64,000 nt of DNA from [Clostridium] fimetarium (GTDB taxonomy: Bacteria > Bacillota > Clostridia > Lachnospirales > Lachnospiraceae). Positions 27,044 through 34,678 of this stretch are shown here, in pieces. The notes below the pieces were generated by a model. That model had not been told where the DNA came from, made no database searches, and worked only from the letters and a program-made list of their open reading frames with translations. The stretch covers positions 60,957 to 124,956 of the forward strand of contig NZ_FOJI01000013.1 of assembly GCF_900111235.1 (NCBI RefSeq), read 5' to 3'. Both the position numbers and the translations under genes were made by a program. Numbering within the stretch: position 1 is the stretch's first letter; the number at the start of each line of letters is the position of its first letter.

Positions 27044-28063
27044 TTACTTACCAAATCCACAATTCGGAAATAGACAAATCTCACAAGCAAGGCATAAACC
27101 GCCATGTCCGAGACTTGAAAGCCATTCTTTCGTTACAGGTTCATCCGACATCACCCTTGGCAATACCAAATCAAATATGGTACGTTTGGAATACATAACA
27201 CAACCTGGTAAGCCCATAATTGGTATATTTTCTTTTGTATATGCCATTAGAAACATTGCTCCGGGAAGTACCGGTGCTCCATAGGAAATGATTTTTGCCC
27301 CTGTATCTTTGATCGCAGTTGGCGTTGTATCATCAGGATCCACGCTCATTCCTCCAGTACATATCACCATATTTGCACCTTCACTAAGGAACTCATTTAT
27401 ACCATCTGAAATATCGCGTGGGTTATCTCCAATTATTCTTTGGCCTATTACATCCACATCATATTCAGCTAATTTCTCTCTTATTACTGGCCCAAATGTA
27501 TCTTTGATTCTTCCATAAAGCACTTCATTTCCAGTTGTTATAATACCTACTTTTTTGTGTAAAAATGGCTTAATCTCTAATAGGGGTTTCGTTCCCGCCG
27601 TTCGCTTTGCTTTTTCCATCTTCACTTTTTCGATAATTAGCGGAATAATTCTAGTCCCTGCTAACTTGTCGCCTTTTTTTACAGGAAACCCAGAATGCCT
27701 AGTTGCAATCATCATTTCTCCTAATGAATTAACTTCCAGTAGCCGCCCAATATCCACTTTGAAATATCCATCAGCATCAGCAATTACATCTATTTTTCCT
27801 TCTTTAACTTCAGAAGGTTTCATAAAATCGTTTTTGCACATATCGTAAAGGATTTGAGCCGCCTCATCTTCGTGATACATCGTATCATCCTTCTCCCACA
27901 CATACAGATTATCCTTTCCTACACTTAAAAGAACTGGAATATCTTCTTTACATACAACATGACCTTTCCGAAAAATCGTGTCTTTATTAACACCCTTTAT
28001 TATTTGCACAATATCATGACAGATCACATGTCCTTCTGCTTCTGTTGTTTTAATGAAACGCAT
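27044..28063 (-). CDS. MoeA-like molybdopterin-binding protein with C-terminal cysteine cluster
   Basis: A 339-residue protein whose residues ~170-310 are a MoeA/MogA-type molybdopterin-binding fold: VGIITTGNEVLYGRI, CTGGMSVDPDDTTPTAI and GLPGCVMYSKRT. It likely handles molybdenum insertion or cofactor maturation, replacing MoeA in this cluster. The last ~20 residues contain four cysteines in CLACEICLFPNCGFGK, suggesting a metal or iron-sulfur site. The frame opens with TTG at 28069, but AGGTG is best placed for the ATG at 28063. It lies between guanine deaminase and moaC. Confidence 0.86.
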   Translation of the reverse strand: MRFIKTTEAEGHVICHDIVQIIKGVNKDTIFRKGHVVCKEDIPVLLSVGKDNLYVWEKDDTMYHEDEAAQILYDMCKNDFMKPSEVKEGKIDVIADADGYFKVDIGRLLEVNSLGEMMIATRHSGFPVKKGDKLAGTRIIPLIIEKVKMEKAKRTAGTKPLLEIKPFLHKKVGIITTGNEVLYGRIKDTFGPVIREKLAEYDVDVIGQRIIGDNPRDISDGINEFLSEGANMVICTGGMSVDPDDTTPTAIKDTGAKIISYGAPVLPGAMFLMAYTKENIPIMGLPGCVMYSKRTIFDLVLPRVMSDEPVTKEWLSSLGHGGLCLACEICLFPNCGFGK

Positions 28064-28087
28064 ATCCAATCACCTACTTTTTTTATC

Positions 28088-29359
28088 TTAGATTCTTGTT
28101 CCATCCACGTATTTTGATATAACATTCTCGTTATTTCCAAGATATATGATACGCTCCAGTCTTTCTTTTGGAGTTAATTTTTTCGAACTTTCAATATTAT
28201 CATCACTTAATATCACAGCATCCATCTGGAAACCCTTTTCAAAACTACCTACATTTCCAAAGAAAGCGCCTCCACCTTTGGTCCCCATATAAAAAGCCTC
28301 TTCTAAGGTAAGTGGTACATCTGTCTCATTGACAAGTCTCCAATATAACTTAGAGGATTGTATTGCACTTGACATTGCATGAAATAGATTAATAAATGAG
28401 CCAGCTGCCAAATCTGATCCAAGTCCAACATTCAGACCATTTTTTAGGTATCTACGGATAGGTGCGATTCCTGATGCTAGATTCATATTGGAGTCCGGAC
28501 AATGCGCAATAAATACATTTCTTGTTTTTAACAGATTCTCTTCCTCTTGTGTAAGATAAACACAATGAGCCATAATTGTATTTCCCGATTGATTAAATGA
28601 ACCTCTTCTTTCATATGCGTCTCCATAAGAATCTGCATCTGGACATAATTTTTTCACCCACTCTATTTCGGATATGTTTTCCGCCATATGTGACTGTAAT
28701 GCAAGATGACATTCTTCTTTTAATGTTCCAAGCGAGACCATTAAATCATCAGAACACGTTGGAATAAATCTTGGTGTAAGAATTGGGACTGTGTTTTTAT
28801 AATTTTCTTTTGCATATCTTACAAATTCTATCGTGTCTTCAATTGATTTTTCAGAACTCTCCTCTTTTAGATAATCAGGACAATTTCGGTCCATATTGAC
28901 CTTTCCAACCATTGTTTTCATTCCAGTTTCTTCAAGCATATTCATAAGAAGTAATGTTGCCTCATTATGAATGGTTGCAAATATACAAGCCCTTGTTGTA
29001 GGACTATTCTTCAAGTCCTTCACAAATATTGGATAAGCCTTCTTTGCATATTCAATATCTGCATATTGGGACTCCTCTGGAAACGTATAAGTATCTAACC
29101 ATTCCAAGAGTTCCAAATCCATCCCAGTTGCTCGAAATGGATACTGCGAAGCATGAAGATGAAGATCTATAAGTCCTGGTATAATCAATTTTCCTGTGTA
29201 ATCGTAAACTGCAATGTTTTCAAATTCTTTAGGAATTGTTTCATATACGCCCTGACATATTCCATCCTCACTTATCACATATCCATCCATCACTTCTATA
29301 ATCTGTTGCGTTTTAGAATACATACAGATTCCCTTTAAAGCAAACGTTTTATCATTCAT
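28088..29359 (-). CDS. guaD: Guanine deaminase
   Basis: A 423-residue amidohydrolase converting guanine to xanthine, the entry point for guanine into this pathway. Zinc ligands and substrate motifs: LIDLHLHASQYPFRATG near residue 64, the guanine-deaminase PRFIPTCSDDLM segment, QSHMAENI, IMAHCVYLT and GLGSDLAAG. It is the first gene of the 14-gene operon, with GGGAG 6 bases before the ATG. Its leader carries a promoter box and a terminator nearly identical to those of the importer operon, tying uptake and first catabolic step together. Confidence 0.93.
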   Translation of the reverse strand: MNDKTFALKGICMYSKTQQIIEVMDGYVISEDGICQGVYETIPKEFENIAVYDYTGKLIIPGLIDLHLHASQYPFRATGMDLELLEWLDTYTFPEESQYADIEYAKKAYPIFVKDLKNSPTTRACIFATIHNEATLLLMNMLEETGMKTMVGKVNMDRNCPDYLKEESSEKSIEDTIEFVRYAKENYKNTVPILTPRFIPTCSDDLMVSLGTLKEECHLALQSHMAENISEIEWVKKLCPDADSYGDAYERRGSFNQSGNTIMAHCVYLTQEEENLLKTRNVFIAHCPDSNMNLASGIAPIRRYLKNGLNVGLGSDLAAGSFINLFHAMSSAIQSSKLYWRLVNETDVPLTLEEAFYMGTKGGGAFFGNVGSFEKGFQMDAVILSDDNIESSKKLTPKERLERIIYLGNNENVISKYVDGTRI

Positions 29360-29449
29360 AACATTCTCCCTTCGATTCAGGTTCGTAATTTGTTTCTAAG
29401 TTGCTGAATCTGATTGCTTAGTTGTTTATCAAATAGCGTAATAATATCA

Positions 29450-29502
29450 AAAAAGACGTAGACGAAAACATCTCTGAATTCGCATCTACATCTTTGTATT
29501 GG
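29450..29502 (-). terminator. Leader terminator (attenuator) before guanine deaminase
   Basis: On the minus strand AAAGATGTAGA pairs with TCTACGTCTTT, followed by TTTTTT. It is about 60 bases downstream of the promoter and 90 bases before the guaD start. It shares CCAATACAAAGATGTAGATG (29483-29502) exactly with the importer-operon leader, while the sequence between promoter and terminator differs. Confidence 0.82.
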
Positions 29503-29563
29503 CGTTAAATTACATATATATATTATATTTATAATTAGATTAAATAATCAATTATTTTTTTTT

Positions 29564-29592
29564 AATATATCATTATTTGGTCATATAGTCAA
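29564..29592 (-). promoter_or_regulatory. Promoter/operator of the 14-gene purine catabolism operon
   Basis: TTGACT (29587-29592) and TATATT (29564-29569) on the minus strand are separated by 17 bases. The shared box TTGACTATATGACCAAA covers the -35 and spacer. It matches the importer-operon promoter at 23 or more consecutive positions apart from one base. Confidence 0.75.
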
Positions 29593-29609
29593 TATTTTAA
29601 TGTTAAAAT

Positions 29610-29640
29610 TTATTGACTATTTTAAAAATCTAATGTTATA
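29610..29640 (+). promoter_or_regulatory. Promoter of the PqqD-like gene
   Basis: Plus-strand TTGACT and TATAGT hexamers with an 18-base spacer lie about 45 bases before the small PqqD-like gene. It diverges from the purine operon promoter. Confidence 0.55.
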
Positions 29641-29683
29641 GTTACATACATAATTATTTTTATTGAATGGAGGTTTCTATTTT

Positions 29684-29974
29684 ATGATTTTAAATGACGT
29701 TAAAATAAAAAGCGGATATATACTTAGAGAACTTGGCGGAGAATTTTGTCTCGCTTTTGAGGGTGACACGAATAATGGTGCAGTCGATGGAATTCCATCA
29801 ATCAATGAGACCGGAATCTGTTTATGGCACAAATTAGAAAAAGGTGCCACCCCTGAAGAATTAATAACATACTTAATCAAAAAAGACGCAATTGATTATG
29901 AGGATGCGGAAGCTGATGTTGGAGAATTTCTTGCGAAACTAATCAATGCAAAAATTATAGATTACACAAGATAA
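29684..29974 (+). CDS. PqqD-like (RiPP recognition element) protein
   Basis: A 96-residue protein resembling the PqqD superfamily, the small fold that binds leader peptides in ribosomal peptide maturation. Typical features are the VDGIPSINETGICLWHKLEKG segment split by strand-turn and an acidic helical C-terminal part. I use the ATG at 29684 because GGAGG ends 10 bases before it; the frame itself opens at a TTG further up. It stands alone: no radical SAM or precursor peptide gene is next to it. It diverges from the purine operon, with which it shares the intergenic region. Confidence 0.8.
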   Translation: MILNDVKIKSGYILRELGGEFCLAFEGDTNNGAVDGIPSINETGICLWHKLEKGATPEELITYLIKKDAIDYEDAEADVGEFLAKLINAKIIDYTR

Positions 29975-30052
29975 TCCCTTAAAAGTTCACTAACATTTTT
30001 AGATATGGCATCAATCGCGTTAACTTTTATAGGAAAAAACATAGTCATTTTA

Positions 30053-31060
30053 TTACAGTTTTTCAATCAGCTCTCGCACCTCTGCGTCTTGAGTAATATC
30101 ATATACAACAGAAAAACAATCCTTTGCTTTGACATTGTCCCCTTCTTCCATCAACAACTGACCCACTCTGTAAATGATTCCAATTGTAGTTGAGTCGGGG
30201 CCAAGTTCAATGTCATTTTCATTCAGGATTTGTTGTAATGTGGCCAAGTCATATTGAGGTGTTTTGCAATCTGTAGATTTTGCAATATATGCTAATTCAT
30301 TATCTGCATTTTCCGTCTGAAAATAAATATTACTGTATGCATAAAGTGCTCTAGCAACTTCTGGTTTATATTTTTCTACATAATAAAATGCAACATTTCT
30401 ATAAAAACGCGCCATTGTTGCTCTTGTGCAGCAATATCTGTAGGCTTGTTTTGTTGTTTTCAAAAAATTGTCCAGATCATTGTTATGTTTATATACTTCA
30501 CAAAGGGAAAGTATTGAATCAAGATCTACTGGATTCCACTTCATTGCCTTTTCATGTGCTTCCATTGACGCCTCATACTCTTCTAAATGAGCCAATATAA
30601 ATCCGTAAGTACGGTAAAACACATTATATTCTATATCTGCTGCTTTCACTTCTTTTACTGGTTTATAATAAAAATGGTAAATGTACATTTCCATAATGTG
30701 ATTAAAACTCATATAAATGCTATCTTCATTTTCTTCATAAGAACCCTCGACTGCTGTCAATATTGATTCCATTGTGGCCTTCGCCTTCATAAAATCTCCA
30801 TCTCTAATCATATCTTTCACAGCCGCAAAATCAGTTGCAACCCCACTCTTCATTTCTTCGAATCTACTTGCTAACTGCATTTTTTCACTATCGGGAAGAA
30901 TCCCAAACATCATAGTAGCGATTTCTCTCAAAATATCCGTAGACTCCTCATCATTTTTATACTTCTCACTCGCACTATGGAGTATCACCATATCTTCATC
31001 ATAATTCCCCACGAGTTCCTTTTTAATACTGTCAATAATTAATTGTGCATATTCTGTCAT
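30053..31060 (-). CDS. TPR-like helical repeat protein
   Basis: A 335-residue soluble protein with no signal or membrane segment. Helical repeat motifs of the tetratricopeptide type are visible in the middle, for example HLEEYEASMEAHEKAMKWNP around residue 185 and a second unit around LCEVYKHNNDLDNFLKTTKQ. The role is probably protein interaction; I cannot assign a pathway. The frame opens with TTG at 31069; the ATG at 31060 is a better start. A 220-base A/C-rich tandem repeat lies immediately upstream of it. Confidence 0.8.
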   Translation of the reverse strand: MTEYAQLIIDSIKKELVGNYDEDMVILHSASEKYKNDEESTDILREIATMMFGILPDSEKMQLASRFEEMKSGVATDFAAVKDMIRDGDFMKAKATMESILTAVEGSYEENEDSIYMSFNHIMEMYIYHFYYKPVKEVKAADIEYNVFYRTYGFILAHLEEYEASMEAHEKAMKWNPVDLDSILSLCEVYKHNNDLDNFLKTTKQAYRYCCTRATMARFYRNVAFYYVEKYKPEVARALYAYSNIYFQTENADNELAYIAKSTDCKTPQYDLATLQQILNENDIELGPDSTTIGIIYRVGQLLMEEGDNVKAKDCFSVVYDITQDAEVRELIEKL

Positions 31061-31089
31061 TCCTAACAATTCCTCTCTTCCGCATGATA

Positions 31090-31315
31090 TTTCCTGTTTT
31101 CATATTTGTATTTGTTTCTATATTTGTTTCTATATTTGTTTATATATTTGTTTCTGTATTTGTTTCTGTATTTGTTTCTGTATATGTATCTGTATCTATA
31201 TTTGTTTCTGTATTTGTTTCTGTATTTGTTTCTGTATTTGTTTCTGTATCTAAATTTGTTTCTATATCCATATTTGTTTCTGTTTCTATATTTGCATTTG
31301 TATTTGTATTTTATT
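31090..31315. repeat. Degenerate 12-base tandem repeat upstream of the TPR gene
   Basis: About 18 units of tttgtttctgta and close variants (6-base halves ttgttt and ctgtat) run almost without interruption. The open plus-strand frames across it are only a product of the repeat. It ends about 30 bases before the TPR gene start, so it lies in that gene's promoter or leader. Confidence 0.9.
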
Positions 31316-31348
31316 GAATCAATCTATAATTTGATCGTCAAAATTCAT

Positions 31349-31482
31349 TTCATAATGTAAACGGTGAATAAGAATTTATAATTATGTATTTTACCGCAGA
31401 CCGGCTGAAAACAGCGCCTTATGCTGTTTGAAGGAAAGGCAAGGCAAAACACATAATTATAAATTCTTATTCACTCAACACC
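31349..31482. repeat. Long hairpin repeat, copy 1
   Basis: The palindrome runs from gtgaataagaattt (31364) to aaattcttattcac (31473). The central conserved part is ccgcagaccggctgaaa, an apical stem aaacagc/gctgttt, and gaaggaaaggcaaggc. It begins 26 bases past the stop of the TraX-like gene. Other copies are near 34.2, 34.5 and 52.8 kb, with different but still complementary arms. Confidence 0.85.
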
Positions 31483-31507
31483 TACCATTAAGAAAGAATT
31501 TCCCCCC

Positions 31508-32173
31508 TCAAATCAACATATGTATCACATACAATATCACCAAATGCCCTGGATAGAATATATAGAAAAAATACTTGAAACCAATTCCCTTTTTCCCATT
31601 ATACAATGCAATTGGAATCATTGCCAGTACATCAAATATTTGATAACTTGATACTAATAAAATCAATGAAGCGGTTCCAAAAATTAATTTATTATAAAAG
31701 CGTTCGTAATTCCAATAAAATATCATTACAATTATAATGCCAAACATTCCATAATCAGTACCAATAAATTCTGCCAAAAACGCAAATGCAAAAGCCGCAA
31801 CAATTCCAATCTTCCTTTTATATTGTCTGTCAATATACATCGCTAATATTGCAAACAAAAATGTAATAAGAACATTTTGATGGCCCCAGTCAAAAGTGCC
31901 CTCGAATGCAAAATCAAAAGGGATTTCTGTAAGCAGAGCAAATACTGCCATCCTAATGATATATTTTTTCACATCTTTTGTATGCATAAAACCTTCAACG
32001 ATCAAAAATGCAAATATAGGAAATGATATTCGACCAATAATCCTTAAGAATATATATTGTGGAAAGAAAATATATCCCATATGATCGATTAGCATGGTCA
32101 CTGCCGCAATCATCTTTAACGTAAATGCATCAATACCTACCTTATTATTTTTCATAACATCACATATATTCAC
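31508..32173 (-). CDS. TraX-like membrane protein
   Basis: An integral membrane protein of the TraX family, about 215-225 residues with roughly seven hydrophobic segments. The opening KMIAAVTMLIDHMGYIFF is typical; TraX relatives resemble membrane acyltransferases. The start is uncertain: ATG 32185, GTG 32173 with GAGG 6 bases upstream, or ATG 32155, where homologs usually begin. I use 32173. It follows the GH13-like gene by about 75 bases on the same strand, without an obvious functional link. Confidence 0.82.
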   Translation of the reverse strand: MNICDVMKNNKVGIDAFTLKMIAAVTMLIDHMGYIFFPQYIFLRIIGRISFPIFAFLIVEGFMHTKDVKKYIIRMAVFALLTEIPFDFAFEGTFDWGHQNVLITFLFAILAMYIDRQYKRKIGIVAAFAFAFLAEFIGTDYGMFGIIIVMIFYWNYERFYNKLIFGTASLILLVSSYQIFDVLAMIPIALYNGKKGIGFKYFFYIFYPGHLVILYVIHMLI

Positions 32174-32258
32174 GCATATCCTCATTTCTCAATTTTTGAA
32201 GTATCCAATCATTAATTAAATACTAATGTGCATATAAAGTTTGTCACTTTTAACTTAC

Positions 32259-34100
32259 CTATATTAATTTTTTCGTATTCGATTTTATAATTTTTCCCAA
32301 AAGTACAACTACACATCTAGGTTCAATCTTTACAATCTTATTGTCCGTTATATTCAATTCTTTTTGCTCTTTTGCAGAATTAAGGATTACACTCCAATGG
32401 CATCCATTTGCAATCTTAGGCAATGCCAAATCATGGCTCTCCCAGTGCATATTATAAGCCACATAAATTAACTCATCCTCATTCGCATTCTTTGCGTATT
32501 TACTACAATACATAACTCCAATATGTCTATTATAATTTTCAAGGGCGCTGTACCAAGCACTTTTCCCATGAAAAGAAATATCTGGATATCCACAAGATAA
32601 GCTATCTGCCATATATAGTTGCTTTGGCATATGAAGAATTCCGTGCTCTTTTCGAAAAACAATCAAGCTTTTAACAAATTCATGTATTTCCTTCGCATTT
32701 TCAGTATTATTCCAATTAAGCCATGTCATTTCATCATCAATGCAATACGGATTGTTATTGCCACCCTGTGAATTTTCAATTTCATCGCCTGACAAAATAA
32801 GTGGAGTCCCCTGTGCTAACAACAATAGCATAAATGCATTCTTCATCTGGCGTTGTCTAAGCTCTATTATCTTTTTACTTCTAGATTTACCTTCAACTCC
32901 ACAATTCCAACTGTGATTATAATTCTCACCATCTCTATTGCCTTCACCATTAGACTCATTATGCTTTCTGTCGAAACTCACAAGATCAAACATTGTGAAC
33001 CCATTGTGATTCGTAATATAATTAATATTAGCGCTCTGTACTGGATTCATTTTCAATACATTTACAAATGGCGTTAACTGGTCCTCATCTCCTTTTAAGA
33101 AGCATTTCGCAACAGTTGAAAATCCATCATTATAATTGCCCATATTCTTGTATTTCTCTACATCTGCCTCGCCATTCCAGGATTCAGTAAATATCTTGGT
33201 TTTTGAGAGTATTGGATCTTGCGCTACAACATGCAAGTTATTTTGATTACAATACATATGCACACCATCAATATGATATTCAATTACCCAGTACCTAATA
33301 CAGTCATCGATCAAGTTTGCATTTTCTTTGCCAAAATACATTTCCATAATTAATTCAATGCCATTCTTATGTAGTTCCTTAACTAATAATTTGAATTCAT
33401 ATGTGTAATCTGCCTTGTTTTCACCATTTATACCATTTTCACAGTATGCAGATTTGGGAGCAAAATGTAATCCACTTGTATATCCCCAGTAATTTAAAAT
33501 ATTTACATCACTCGGTGTATAAATATCTAACTTTTTATCATCTTTAAAACGATCAATTTCTTCAAATTCATATGCAGGCATCATTTCAATTGTAGTAATT
33601 CCAAGTTCTTTCAGATAAGGAATCTTCTCTACAATACCAGCAAATGTACCTTTATATTTCACACCTGATGTCTTACTTTTCGTAAATCCACGTGCATGGA
33701 GCTTATATATGATACATTCATCATACGGAATTTTCAGTGTTCTATCTTCATCCCAAGCAAATTCATCAAGTTCTACACAGCTTACATACAATGCATTTCC
33801 CTTAACCTTGCCAAATTCCTCACAATCAGTAACAGTCTTTCCATATGGATCGACTACATATTTATTTCCAATCTTATAATTATATTGATATTCTTTCAAA
33901 TCTATTCCACTTAACAACACAGAAAAAACATCCCCAGTTTTAAATCTATCATCCAATTCAATGCAAAACGCAACCTTATCTGAATTTTTCTTATAAAGCA
34001 GTAACTCACAATTTTCAGCCGCACCTTTCACCGAAAAATTATACCCATTCACATTTTTAACCACACCCATTATACAAGGATTCCCATAACCAATCTCCAT
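32259..34100 (-). CDS. GH13 (GlgX/pullulanase-like) protein with degenerate active site
   Basis: 613 residues with an N-terminal CBM48-like part (1-120) and a GH13 barrel. The architecture follows glycogen debranching enzymes: IIYKLHARGFTK, NYWGYTSGLHFAPKSAYC, RDGENYNHSWNCGVEG and LILSGDEIENSQGGNNN. However region I (usually DVVYNH) reads MEMYFGKEN and the following ~30 residues are missing. Region II DGFRFD reads DGVHMY, so the nucleophile Asp is a Tyr. Region IV AHDGF reads NHNGF. Only the region III Glu in FTESWN remains. It is probably not a normal hydrolase; a glucan-binding or regulatory role is possible. Start ATG 34100 with GGAGG 8 bases upstream. Confidence 0.85.
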   Translation of the reverse strand: MEIGYGNPCIMGVVKNVNGYNFSVKGAAENCELLLYKKNSDKVAFCIELDDRFKTGDVFSVLLSGIDLKEYQYNYKIGNKYVVDPYGKTVTDCEEFGKVKGNALYVSCVELDEFAWDEDRTLKIPYDECIIYKLHARGFTKSKTSGVKYKGTFAGIVEKIPYLKELGITTIEMMPAYEFEEIDRFKDDKKLDIYTPSDVNILNYWGYTSGLHFAPKSAYCENGINGENKADYTYEFKLLVKELHKNGIELIMEMYFGKENANLIDDCIRYWVIEYHIDGVHMYCNQNNLHVVAQDPILSKTKIFTESWNGEADVEKYKNMGNYNDGFSTVAKCFLKGDEDQLTPFVNVLKMNPVQSANINYITNHNGFTMFDLVSFDRKHNESNGEGNRDGENYNHSWNCGVEGKSRSKKIIELRQRQMKNAFMLLLLAQGTPLILSGDEIENSQGGNNNPYCIDDEMTWLNWNNTENAKEIHEFVKSLIVFRKEHGILHMPKQLYMADSLSCGYPDISFHGKSAWYSALENYNRHIGVMYCSKYAKNANEDELIYVAYNMHWESHDLALPKIANGCHWSVILNSAKEQKELNITDNKIVKIEPRCVVVLLGKIIKSNTKKLI

Positions 34101-34151
34101 CAAACTTCCCTCCTTCTATATCTATTTCCCATCTAGTTTCGACCTTCACCG

Positions 34152-34414
34152 CCCTTTCACGGTGAAACCCGTGAATACCGTCCATCCGACCTTCAGCGCC
34201 CCTTTTCACAGTGTAACCGTGAATTATAATTTGTGATTGTGCATTTACCGCAGACCGGCTGAAAGCAGCGCTAATATTTTTTCCAAGACTCAGATAAAAA
34301 ATGAGCGAAGCGAGTCTTTTTATCATCTCTGAGGCTTGCAAAAAAATATGCTACTTGAAGGAAAGGCAAGGCAAATGCACAATCACAAATTATCATTCAC
34401 TCGATACCCCCCCT
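34152..34414. repeat. Long hairpin repeat, copy 2 (first 263-base tandem unit)
   Basis: The unit contains the palindrome 34219-34400 with the shared ccgcagaccggctgaaa and gaaggaaaggcaaggc segments. Inside the apical loop an extra segment with gagcgaagcgagtc folds on its own. A leading piece, ccctttcacggtgaaaccc to gcgcccc, is present only in this copy and the next. Minus-strand open frames here are repeat shadows. Confidence 0.9.
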
Positions 34415-34677
34415 CCCTTTCACGGTGAAACCCGTGAATACCGTCCATCCGACCTTCAGCGCCCCTTTTCACAGTGTAACCGTGAATTATAATTTGTGAT
34501 TGTGCATTTACCGCAGACCGGCTGAAAGCAGCGCTAATATTTTTTCCAAGACTCAGATAAAAAATGAGCGAAGCGAGTCTTTTTATCATCTCTGAGGCTT
34601 GCAAAAAAATATGCTGCTTGAAGGAAAGGCAAGGCAAATGTACAATCACAAATTATCATTCACTCGATACACCCCCC
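34415..34677. repeat. Long hairpin repeat, copy 3 (second 263-base tandem unit)
   Basis: A direct copy of 34152-34414 at an exact offset of 263 bases, differing at only a few positions (for example gctgcttg for gctacttg, and atgtac for atgcac). Its end abuts the stop of the GPH transporter gene. The near identity indicates recent duplication. Confidence 0.9.
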
Positions 34678-34678
34678 C

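Noticed and set aside
31045..31360. Plus-strand ORFs rich in FVSV or LFLY repeats
   Set aside because: They are translations of the 12-base repeat tract; multiple frames are open for the same reason.
34057..34649. Two similar minus-strand ORFs reading MIKRLASLIFYLSLGKN
   Set aside because: Both are shadows of the tandem 263-base hairpin repeats, without ribosome sites.
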